23,711 nucleotides of DNA from Desulfatirhabdium sp040755275 (GTDB lineage: Bacteria; Desulfobacterota; Desulfobacteria; Desulfobacterales; Desulfatirhabdiaceae), in assembly GCA_040755275.1 (NCBI GenBank), contig JBFMBE010000038.1, positions 1 through 23,711 of the forward strand, in the 5' to 3' direction. Shown here one piece after another: positions 1 to 6,921 of this stretch; position 1 is the first letter of the stretch, and each line of letters begins with the position of its first letter. A program made the position numbers and the translations under genes. A model generated the notes under the pieces. That model saw nothing but the letters and a program-made list of their open reading frames with translations. It searched no databases and had not been told where the DNA came from.

Positions 1-36
1 GTCTCAATCCCCTCAAGGCGGGGCAAAGGTCCGGAC
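1..36 (-). CRISPR. Candidate CRISPR repeat at the window edge
   Basis: The first 36 bases look like one CRISPR repeat. They begin GTCTCAATCCCC, contain a CCCC/GGGG stem around a 7-base loop, and end GGTCCGGAC. Read on the minus strand the unit ends GGGGATTGAGAC, so its last eight bases (ATTGAGAC) resemble the usual ATTGAAAC crRNA 5' handle. That orientation puts the array to the left, outside the window, and makes this its leader-proximal repeat, transcribed in the same direction as the cmr operon. Only one copy is visible, so periodicity cannot be shown. Confidence 0.55.
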
Positions 37-614
37 CTTAGATTTCAAGCCAATTTTTAGGGAATAATTTTTAGGCCAAACCCATTTTTTAGCTTTAGGT
101 ATTTGATACATTGGGAAGAATTTCTATGTCAAGAAAAAGTTTGAAGATGCCCCAAAAAATAGGGGTGACTTTGCAGAAAACAACCATCAAAAATACGATA
201 ACCACAAGATATAATATAAAATACATGATTTGTAAAAGTTTGAAGATTCTTTTCGATTTTCCCCAAAAACGGGTATCTTCAAACTTTACAAATTTGGAAT
301 TTTATAACAAACTGAAATCAAAGTCTATTTTGTATGGACCTAATGCCCAATTTTTTGAAAAGTTTGAAGATGCTCCAAGGTCAACCGTAATAAAGAGGTA
401 TCTTCAAACTTTTTCATATGAATCGTATCGTGTTCAAATTACATTATATATAATAAATACAGCAAGATTTTAAAAACATCGAAAAATGGAAAAGTTTGAA
501 GATACCCCCCTGCATCGAGCCAATATTCACGATCCCAAGCCACCCGTTGCCAGCAAACCACTTGCCAATGAAGAGCCGTCTATTTCAATTCTGCTACCGT
601 CTTGTTGTAATCTC
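37..614 (-). promoter_or_regulatory. AT-rich leader-like region, no supported gene
   Basis: Bases 37 to about 500 are clearly more AT-rich than the rest of the window and carry no credible gene; the open frames here lack family-like sequence. If the edge repeat is leader-proximal and read leftward, this stretch lies where a CRISPR leader belongs. It holds six copies of a 14-bp motif, annotated separately. From about 505 to 614 composition returns to normal, and this part is simply downstream of the 109-aa gene. I see no clear promoter or terminator. The leader assignment is an inference. Confidence 0.4.
135..503. repeat. Six copies of AAAAGTTTGAAGAT, two paired as hairpins
   Basis: Direct copies of AAAAGTTTGAAGAT lie at 135-148, 234-247, 358-371 and 490-503. 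Inverted copies beginning ATCTTCAAACTTT start at 275 and 400. The 234/275 and 358/400 pairs each form a palindrome with perfect 10-bp arms (GTTTGAAGAT/ATCTTCAAAC), with overall hairpin lengths of about 47 and 48 bp. The direct copies are 99, 124 and 132 bp apart. The nearly constant geometry suggests binding sites for a dimeric regulator or structured RNA rather than chance, but no function can be assigned. Confidence 0.75.
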
Positions 615-944
615 TTACCTCGTCAGCGAGCGCACTCCGATGATATTTCCATCGCCATCCCGCACACAGGAAGGTCCTGTGTCCGGACGAACCAAATCTT
701 TCCTATTGGGCAATGCGTTAATGACAAATTGAGATACGATATAAACTGTTTCTTCATCTTCTGGCGGCAAGTTCTCCACTTCTCCGTACGATGTCTCGAC
801 AAAAGGAACACCGTCGATGTCTCCCCTGGGAAGAGCAATGGTTTGCACCCGAGCAGGAACGCCTGTCGGCGGAATTGTACGAAAAAATTTCCCCGTCTCA
901 TCAGCAATGTTAATGTCATGTGGGGTTAGATTGACCAGCTTCAT
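615..944 (-). CDS. Conserved hypothetical protein coupled to the CARF kinase
   Basis: A 109-residue soluble protein beginning MKLVNLTPHDINI, with a central GEVENLPPEDEETVYIVSQ stretch and a C-terminal RKDLVRPDTGPS segment. I recognise it as resembling small hypothetical proteins found in many bacteria that start with a NLTPH motif, but I know no function for them. Its ATG (944-942) overlaps the stop codon of the upstream CARF-kinase gene in an ATGA arrangement, so the two are probably translationally coupled and made together. There is no signal peptide or membrane segment. It could be a modulator or partner of the kinase; that is inferred only from the coupling. It is the last gene of the leftward operon. 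Confidence 0.75.
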   Translation of the reverse strand: MKLVNLTPHDINIADETGKFFRTIPPTGVPARVQTIALPRGDIDGVPFVETSYGEVENLPPEDEETVYIVSQFVINALPNRKDLVRPDTGPSCVRDGDGNIIGVRSLTR

Positions 945-2533
945 ATACGAATTTTTCCTTCTGCTGTTTTGGGAAAGCTCATGATAAAACCGGCGCCGCT
1001 TTGGCCGTCATGGGTATGATCTTGGTAACTCAGGTCTCCTCCATATAATCCAAGAATCATCCGACATAGGTACAACCCAAATCCGCGTTGACCACCTGCC
1101 CTGGCAGAATAACCGTATTCAAAGATTTTTGCACGATGTTCTTGCGGAACACCTCCCAAATTATCGAAATAAATGACTCGCTCGAACGTATCGTCCGAAC
1201 TTTTTTCGAGACCAACGGTTACGTCCTTACCCGCATCAGTAGCCGTATCCCAATATTGATCGATGGTATTTTTAAACAGGTTAAACAGAACGTGATTCAT
1301 CAATTCCGTTGGAGGTGCATTGTCAATCATGATATTCTCGGGAATATTTTTGGTAAGGTTGGAAGGCATAAATCTCGGATTCGTTACCTGATATTCATCG
1401 ACAACAACTGTCAGTAGTTCGGACAGATTGCATCGAGCTGGCACCGGAAGGTTGCGCCTTTCTTTACCCAAAACCGATATAGCTTCGATGGCTCGCCAGG
1501 CGATTTTGGCACTGTTTTCTTTAGATTGTTTCAACGGGTCTATCAAATCATGCTTGATGGCGCGAAACATGACCCCCTGGCGAATCAGTTTTCCGATTGC
1601 CTGTTGTATCTGATCTAAATTATTTACATATGTTGCACCTACATTTAAGATGTTACTTCGAACATCTTGATTCCACACCTTTTCAAAAAGTTGATCTTCA
1701 CAGGACAGTTTGGGGTCGGAAAAATCAATACCGTAATCTTCTAAAAGCGTGGGAATCAAATCCGACATTGGAAAAAACGGAACCCCAAGCAAGCTGTATT
1801 TTTCTGGTGGTAGTTGATGGACGAATGGCTTCTCCCATCTTCCATCTGAGGTCAACACATGAGACAAGCGAGGAACGGCGGGCGATTTGGATTCATCCAT
1901 TCTCTCAAACATCATTGCTGAAACCATCGTGTAACCGGACATTGTTTTCCGACCACCGGCCATAGAAATATGCACTTGGGAATAATGGCCTTTGCGAACC
2001 AGTTGGCTTAAGCAATGGTGCATCCCGAACAACATGCATTGAAAACAGCGATTTTCTGTATCGGTTCGGATATCAGTCAATATTTCCTGGGTATCGATGT
2101 TCAAGAGAGGGATAGCTACGAAACGAATATTCGGAAAAACGATCCAATCTGTCGGTTCATATGGCTCTTTTGCTTCCTTTGGAAAGGATGTAGCAAGTCG
2201 ATATTTCATTAAAAAGGTTACCTTCTCCTGAATATTGCATATGTCAAAGAGCTTCGACATCCAAGCGTCCTTATCCGTGCAATCCTTGGGCAAGATCTTT
2301 TGAACGTAGACAATATCGGTGTGTAGCACATAAACATCCAGATAAAAATCACTCGAGACATTTTGAATCTCCGTTTTGACATCCGCCTGAATACCCAACA
2401 CATTATTCCACTGGATGCCTTTTTCTCTTTCAAGCCACAACCAAATCAAGGCATCTATGGTTTCGGTGACAATCGATCCGGTCATCCCCAACGGACATAG
2501 AAGCGCCAACGGTTTCTTTTGGTCAGATGACAT
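941..2533 (-). CDS. CARF-domain / histidine kinase fusion protein
   Basis: A 530-residue soluble protein with two modules. Residues 1 to about 270 look like the CARF/ring-nuclease-like family of CRISPR proteins (Cas_NE0113/TIGR02584 type): a nucleotide-loop segment PLGMTGSIVTETIDAL at 14-29 and the hallmark SMAGGRKTM at 190-198. Residues about 320-525 form a histidine-kinase core. The H-box is IKHDLIDPL, with candidate phosphoacceptor His328; the N-box is at 411-425 (Asn418, Asn422); the G1-like box is DNLGG at 457-461; the F-box lies around Phe471; and the G2 box is GFGL at 484-487. The ATG at 2533 has AAGGGAG about seven bases upstream. Expected role: sense cyclic oligoadenylate made by Cmr2 and convert it into phosphotransfer. 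The G1 box lacks its first Gly, so kinase activity is likely but unproven. There is no transmembrane segment. Confidence 0.85.
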   Translation of the reverse strand: MSSDQKKPLALLCPLGMTGSIVTETIDALIWLWLEREKGIQWNNVLGIQADVKTEIQNVSSDFYLDVYVLHTDIVYVQKILPKDCTDKDAWMSKLFDICNIQEKVTFLMKYRLATSFPKEAKEPYEPTDWIVFPNIRFVAIPLLNIDTQEILTDIRTDTENRCFQCMLFGMHHCLSQLVRKGHYSQVHISMAGGRKTMSGYTMVSAMMFERMDESKSPAVPRLSHVLTSDGRWEKPFVHQLPPEKYSLLGVPFFPMSDLIPTLLEDYGIDFSDPKLSCEDQLFEKVWNQDVRSNILNVGATYVNNLDQIQQAIGKLIRQGVMFRAIKHDLIDPLKQSKENSAKIAWRAIEAISVLGKERRNLPVPARCNLSELLTVVVDEYQVTNPRFMPSNLTKNIPENIMIDNAPPTELMNHVLFNLFKNTIDQYWDTATDAGKDVTVGLEKSSDDTFERVIYFDNLGGVPQEHRAKIFEYGYSARAGGQRGFGLYLCRMILGLYGGDLSYQDHTHDGQSGAGFIMSFPKTAEGKIRI

Positions 2534-2572
2534 GATAACTCCCTTCTCAAAACATTCATTATCATCAGAACA

Positions 2573-3058
2573 TTATCGAAATTGCACACGCATGATCTCT
2601 GCATGAACGGCATCCCGAAAAGCCATCGGGTTTGCGATGAAGTGGAAACGCTCTATCGTTCCTCCGCTGCCTACCACCTGAATTGAGGAATACCCCAGAA
2701 TTCTTCCCGGTATATCCTGATCAACCAGAATGCTTTCAACCTGAGGGAGAATGATTTCCTTGGATTTTCTCCAGATCAAGCCTTTCTTTAGGATCACACG
2801 TCTGTTTGTGACGGCAATTTCGGTGGTCCAGTATTCGATCAAATTGATTATGCCGCTTAATATGGCGGCGACAAGAAAAATACCTGCGATCACTTTCAAG
2901 AGTTTCTCTAGGGAAGGGTCGTGAGGCGCATGGCCGTACAGAAACAAGGCGATGGCAACGAACAGGATGGCAATGGACTTGAAGAAAATGATCCAGTGTA
3001 AATGTACTTGCTCGACAACTGTTTCACCAGGCATCAACGATCTGCTGACATAGGACAT
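2573..3058 (-). CDS. Membrane protein with bacterial PH domain (YdbT/bPH_2-like)
   Basis: A 161-residue protein. I start it at ATG 3058 (MSYVSRSLMPGETV), which has AGGAG seven bases upstream, rather than at a longer reading. Two hydrophobic segments at about residues 22-41 and 52-73 predict membrane anchoring with both ends on the same side. Residues about 77-160 match the bacterial PH-domain pattern: EIAVTNRRVILKKG, a central LPQVESILVDQ and GYSSIQVVGSGG. Such proteins are membrane-associated and mostly uncharacterised. It lies 39 bp upstream of the CARF kinase in the same direction, so it probably shares the transcript. A role in tethering or sensing at the membrane is an inference. Confidence 0.8.
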   Translation of the reverse strand: MSYVSRSLMPGETVVEQVHLHWIIFFKSIAILFVAIALFLYGHAPHDPSLEKLLKVIAGIFLVAAILSGIINLIEYWTTEIAVTNRRVILKKGLIWRKSKEIILPQVESILVDQDIPGRILGYSSIQVVGSGGTIERFHFIANPMAFRDAVHAEIMRVQFR

Positions 3059-3346
3059 GATAAACTCCTGTCTGAATACAATGCCATTGGACATCTGCCC
3101 TGACGCAGGGTGGGCCGGCAAAGGTTGCTTCAGCGACTTCCATCCAGCGGAACGTAGCCTCGTTGCAGGAGGGATTATCGTAAAACGGTAGCAGGGAATT
3201 CCAGCTATCGCCTTGGAAAGCGACCAGTCCCGCGTTTGATCGAATTCCGCTTCCTATTCGACAGGAAAAGCGGATTTCAGTTCGCCCAGACTTTTATGCG
3301 CGGGGCCAGTCGATCTTGGTCGGCGGTCGTTGTTTAACGAAAGATA
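3059..3346. other. Intergenic stretch, nothing recognised
   Basis: About 290 bases between the two membrane-protein genes. Open frames are short and unlike any family I know. I see no convincing promoter, terminator or repeat. It is the largest non-coding gap within the 615-4410 gene cluster, so a promoter for the PH-protein/CARF-kinase part could lie here. Confidence 0.4.
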
Positions 3347-3685
3347 TCAGTTGGTTTTCGTGCCACGAATCAGCCACCAGAGAAACCGAAACGGTGCAAG
3401 CAAAACAGCAGCCAAAATCTGGACCAAGGTCCCTTCGGTTCGTTTTCTTCCGAATACCAGGCTCGCTGCATATAGGATGAACACGCCAATGGCTACAGCA
3501 TAAGCCCAGGACGGCAGACTTTGAAGAAAAGATCGTACAAATGGTCCCAATAAAGCCTTCAATAACACCCCGCCGAATATTGCCAGGGCAAGCTTGCGGA
3601 ACCCAATGATCATCAAGAGCCCTGAAAAGGTCAAAAGGACTGGATAGAAAACCTGCGGCATCATCATCCATAATAGTTTGTCCAT
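3347..3685 (-). CDS. Small multi-span membrane protein
   Basis: A 112-residue very hydrophobic protein with about three to four membrane segments (residues roughly 10-30, 32-50, 58-79 and 86-105), a short basic loop (GRKRTEGT) and a basic tail (RGTKTN). I do not recognise a family. The ATG at 3685 is preceded only by a weak AAAGAG about 10 bases away. It lies 38 bp downstream of the receiver-like gene and reads in the same direction. Membrane proteins are frequent accessories of type III CRISPR loci, and this one may pair with the PH-domain protein, but that is inference. Confidence 0.6.
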   Translation of the reverse strand: MDKLLWMMMPQVFYPVLLTFSGLLMIIGFRKLALAIFGGVLLKALLGPFVRSFLQSLPSWAYAVAIGVFILYAASLVFGRKRTEGTLVQILAAVLLAPFRFLWWLIRGTKTN

Positions 3686-3723
3686 AAGACACTTACTCTT
3701 TATTCAAATGGTTATGAATAGTC

Positions 3724-4410
3724 TCAACAAATTGTCGAAAGATACTCGCGAAGAATTTGAATCTGTGGTTCCGGGGCGCTTTCCCAGTCACTATTTTCCA
3801 GCCTTGTCTGTAGCACCGTATCGCTCGGATTCGATTGGTTTTCCATTGCCAGACATTTGAGAACGGCTTCCTTCATTCCGTTTCCTTTCAATGTGGGAGA
3901 CACCAGAACACCCAACAGTTGATTGATGAGGAGGATGTTGCCGCCCATTGTAATGGGCGCCTTCCCCTCGTATCCTGGATGCGTCGGATAATGGCCGGCT
4001 GCAAAGGCACTCAAGATACCATCCGGTGTATGCGTTGCTTGATTGTAGCAGTGAAACCGACATCCGGATGGAATATGTGCTGCTGAATCGGCGTCGCAAA
4101 GAACGGAATTGATGATATAAGAAGCGTTGTTTTGATATTTTTTCCAAAGAGCGGCAACGATAGAGTATCCCTCGCTGACATCGTTTGAAAGGATCAAATC
4201 GATGATGAATATTGGTCGGACTTCTTCGGCATCCCAACGAGGCAGATGATTTAGAATTTTTTCCGGGCATTGGATGACATGATTTAATCGATTTGGCTCT
4301 AAATATCCAAAGCGATCCATGTCTACGCCGTTTGTTGCGAGGAATGCTCTCATTTGATTGATGTTGCGCAACTGATCGTCGATCATAAAAAAGTGAAATG
4401 TCATATTCAT
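3724..4410 (-). CDS. Degenerate response-regulator receiver-like protein
   Basis: A 228-residue soluble protein starting at ATG 4410 (MNMTFHFFMIDDQ), with AAAGGA four bases upstream. A longer reading would take its first residues from a repeat element and is rejected. The N-terminal half looks like a receiver domain: an acidic pair Asp11-Asp12 after a beta strand, a candidate phosphoacceptor Asp71 in FIIDLILSND, and Ser102 where the conserved Thr/Ser would fall. The usual Lys appears to be Asn or Gln (FHCYNQ, about 119-124). Residues about 145-228 are unrecognised. It sits between the large receiver protein and the CARF kinase, so it could be a phosphate sink, an adaptor or a non-phosphorylated partner. 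The receiver call is moderate. Confidence 0.65.
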   Translation of the reverse strand: MNMTFHFFMIDDQLRNINQMRAFLATNGVDMDRFGYLEPNRLNHVIQCPEKILNHLPRWDAEEVRPIFIIDLILSNDVSEGYSIVAALWKKYQNNASYIINSVLCDADSAAHIPSGCRFHCYNQATHTPDGILSAFAAGHYPTHPGYEGKAPITMGGNILLINQLLGVLVSPTLKGNGMKEAVLKCLAMENQSNPSDTVLQTRLENSDWESAPEPQIQILREYLSTIC

Positions 4411-4464
4411 TGGATCCTTTCTCTTGGATTGATCAAGAACCGTTATCATGAATTCAAACAATAT

Positions 4465-4591
4465 GGACGGCTTCGCAAAAAGGCCGGATGCTGTGTCGTG
4501 CTGCATCCCTCGTCGTTGCGGCGTACGTCTAAGTACGCCTCACTCCTCGGGATTTGCACTCCTTGCCTGCGGCCTTTTTTCGAAGCCGTCC
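4465..4591. repeat. 127-bp palindromic repeat element, copy 1
   Basis: A 127-bp element with terminal inverted arms GGACGGCTTCG (4465-4475) and CGAAGCCGTCC (4581-4591). The pairing extends to 22 bases with one mismatch (CAAAAAGGCCG versus its partner). A near-full copy lies at 20438-20562 and a partial copy at 17786 onward. It lies in the 219-bp gap between the two receiver genes, followed by GACTTTTTGCGACGCCATC. It is probably a non-autonomous MITE-like repeat; its hairpin could attenuate or process the operon transcript. Confidence 0.75.
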
Positions 4592-4629
4592 ATATGATGG
4601 ACTTTTTGCGACGCCATCAATATTGGCAT

Positions 4630-6921
4630 TCATTCGGAAACGTGAGGGTGTTGTTGTTTCAAATATCGATAAGCGCTTAAGGGACCACATTCCGTTTGAA
4701 AATTTTGAACATAGAGGTGTTCCGCACGAAGCCCCATCAATTCATAAAATTCATGGGCCATCTTCAATTCACATGGTTCCAGTACACACTGGATGATGTC
4801 GAATAACATGAACGCGCTTGGATGAAAGGAATGATAAACACAGAATACCCTTTCAAGCATCCTCCTGCCCTCCCGTTGGTGGACTCGGGCAAAGCTTGGC
4901 CCCATGCCTTTGTCGCTGTAACAACAGCCTCTATTTGACTCAGGTTCTATGAAGTTCGGTGGTATTTGGGCGCCATCTTTGTCGATTATTGTTTTCGGAA
5001 TGAACCCTGTTTCCCGCTTACTGCACAATTCCTTCTCTCTGGCGTTTTCACAGATTTTCCGCCAAATTTCCTTACATACAATTTTTACGGCATCATTTGA
5101 CGGATTATCGGGCAGCATCCAACTCTTTTCATTCATATTCACTACAGAAACGCTATTCTCCCGTAGAAGACGCCAAAACGCTCGGCTGATGTTTCGGGCT
5201 TTCTCTTTTAACCGATGTATCGACTCGTTGCGCCTTTGCAGTTGAAACCCAGCCAAAGAGCGCGGGGTTGATGATGCCGATGCCGACCTGGCCGGAGCAA
5301 AACGCCTTTGCAGTTGAAACCCGGCCAAAAAAGAGCACCAGGCGATCAGAACATCCAATTTGCACATCAAACCGACTCTTCCATGAGCGGAAGCATTCCG
5401 AAGATTATTGCACAAAAAACCGAAAACGACCGGACTTGTGGATTGCGGAATTTGCTGATTCTCTTCATAGAATGTTTTGATGGCGACCGCAGCTTGACCG
5501 AGTGGTGTGTGACCCAACCGCCTTCCAAGCGGTGTTGCCGCATCTTGAATTCCAAGAAGGATGTTTTGGAGTGGGAAAACGTCAAGGTGCAATTCCCTCA
5601 ACACTTCGATCGCCTCATAACTCGGAATCAAGACATCCGCCCAAAGCATGGCGCTTCGGATGGTGCGGAAAAAGGATACGGTAAAACCGACTGGATCGGG
5701 GTCGTCCGTCAAGGTTTCTTTGGTGATAAATTCCGTTACGCCAAACCGCAGGCTTGAACTCGCCCTGTCGGCCCGCTCGGAAGTGGTGAACATCAACACC
5801 GGAACCACAGGTTTCCGGTCGAATGCATAATCCAACAGATACAGCCCCCATGCTTTGTTGCCGTAATCTTCTTGGATCCGAACCTGTTGTTCCGTTGGAA
5901 TATTGTCGAAATACAGATCCAAAAGTACCAGATCGGCCTTATCGATCTCACTTTTTACTTTGTTCAAATCAAAAGGTTCGGACATCACCAAGACACTTGC
6001 CCCGGATAAAGCGAGCTCGACTGCCACTTTCCAAAGCTCGGGATGGTCATCGATCAGGAGAATTTTTTTGCCTTGCATGGTTGCTCGTGCGGATCGAACC
6101 AGCTCATGAGTCACAATTGGAACGTTCTTTTTTAAGGAGACGATATCCTGAATCACGACATCCGGATATCCAATCGTTTCCAGGATATCCTTTGCGCCTT
6201 TTCGATAGAATTCGAAATCAATTTCGCCGAGACGATACATGCCTTCGAGAAGGCATAGCGGTCCTACACCACTGATGGCCTTGAAGTCGTGAATTTCATG
6301 CCTTTTCAACCCGGTGCGGATCAGATGTTTCAGATGGAACGTTGGAAAGGGTATATCTAACGAGGTATTGTGCGTGATGTTGCGAGAAAGGGCGAGCGTT
6401 GCCTGATTGAAGTCGGGATCGCCATCCTTCATCCAACTGAGGTATTCGTGGATGCGGGCCATACACGCATGGGATGCACCGAATGCTTTCCAAGACGCAA
6501 TGGGCCAACGTTGGAAGTCGGCAAGCGGGTCGTCAGCACGTTGAAACGTCATCCAATCCATTGTGTGGCATACATATCGAAAGGCCCAACACTCCCGTTT
6601 TCTGGCGATACGATCAAAGACTGTACGCAAGCCGATCAACAGGCACGGTGCCATTGAAAATCCGACTGTATTCTTTTGTCGAAGTTGTTTGACCTGTTCT
6701 TCGCCCCATGTCCAGTCATTTGGGCCCGGACAGTTGTCATCCACGATCAGAAAGACAACTTGTCTCTCGTTCAGAGATGCTCCCTGTTCCAAGGCTTGGA
6801 TCGCCTCATCGATATTCGGGTGAACTTGAATGTTTCGCCCCGGTCGCTTACAGCGACCTTCAATCGCTTCGAGGAATCGTTGGTCCTGTATTTTGTCCTG
6901 GATTATAATGGTGAGGATCAT
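4630..6921 (-). CDS. Tandem receiver / HEPN-like multidomain response regulator
   Basis: A 763-residue soluble protein. I start it at ATG 6921 (MILTIIIQDK) because this ATG overlaps the cmr6 stop codon as ATGA, indicating translational coupling. Residues 1 to about 105 look like a degenerate receiver (Asp61 in FLIVDDN). Residues about 285-425 form a complete receiver: Asp291, Asp292, phosphoacceptor Asp335, Thr379 and Lys401. The Asp292-Asp335 and Thr379-Lys401 spacings match CheY closely. Residues about 445-535 are helical and carry LRNASAHG (Arg508, His513), the RNxxxH signature of HEPN domains. The regions around 130-280 and 565-763 are unrecognised. A duplicated 27-bp sequence sits just after the HEPN motif. 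Likely role: output of the CARF kinase, possibly a phosphorylation-controlled RNase. HEPN motifs also occur in non-catalytic domains, so nuclease activity is not established. Confidence 0.8.
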   Translation of the reverse strand: MILTIIIQDKIQDQRFLEAIEGRCKRPGRNIQVHPNIDEAIQALEQGASLNERQVVFLIVDDNCPGPNDWTWGEEQVKQLRQKNTVGFSMAPCLLIGLRTVFDRIARKRECWAFRYVCHTMDWMTFQRADDPLADFQRWPIASWKAFGASHACMARIHEYLSWMKDGDPDFNQATLALSRNITHNTSLDIPFPTFHLKHLIRTGLKRHEIHDFKAISGVGPLCLLEGMYRLGEIDFEFYRKGAKDILETIGYPDVVIQDIVSLKKNVPIVTHELVRSARATMQGKKILLIDDHPELWKVAVELALSGASVLVMSEPFDLNKVKSEIDKADLVLLDLYFDNIPTEQQVRIQEDYGNKAWGLYLLDYAFDRKPVVPVLMFTTSERADRASSSLRFGVTEFITKETLTDDPDPVGFTVSFFRTIRSAMLWADVLIPSYEAIEVLRELHLDVFPLQNILLGIQDAATPLGRRLGHTPLGQAAVAIKTFYEENQQIPQSTSPVVFGFLCNNLRNASAHGRVGLMCKLDVLIAWCSFLAGFQLQRRFAPARSASASSTPRSLAGFQLQRRNESIHRLKEKARNISRAFWRLLRENSVSVVNMNEKSWMLPDNPSNDAVKIVCKEIWRKICENAREKELCSKRETGFIPKTIIDKDGAQIPPNFIEPESNRGCCYSDKGMGPSFARVHQREGRRMLERVFCVYHSFHPSAFMLFDIIQCVLEPCELKMAHEFYELMGLRAEHLYVQNFQTECGPLSAYRYLKQQHPHVSE
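5231..5329. repeat. 27-bp direct repeat, 72-bp period, inside the receiver-HEPN gene
   Basis: Two copies of CGCCTTTGCAGTTGAAACCC plus the following GCCAAA, at 5231-5257 and 5303-5329, differ at one base. The period is exactly 72 bp (24 codons), so the frame stays open; the gene reads LAGFQLQRR twice. The sequences between and outside the copies are unrelated, so this is not a simple tandem duplication of one unit. The strand ending GTTGAAAC resembles the end of a CRISPR repeat, which would make this a repeat-spacer-repeat, but the shared part is short. Confidence 0.7.

Noticed and set aside
111..473. A 120-residue open frame in the AT-rich edge region
   Set aside because: It runs through the repeated 14-bp motifs, has low-complexity composition and resembles no family; the region is better read as leader-like non-coding DNA.
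486..929. Plus-strand open frames opposite the 109-residue gene
   Set aside because: They are antisense shadows; the minus-strand frame has coherent protein character and a coupled start.
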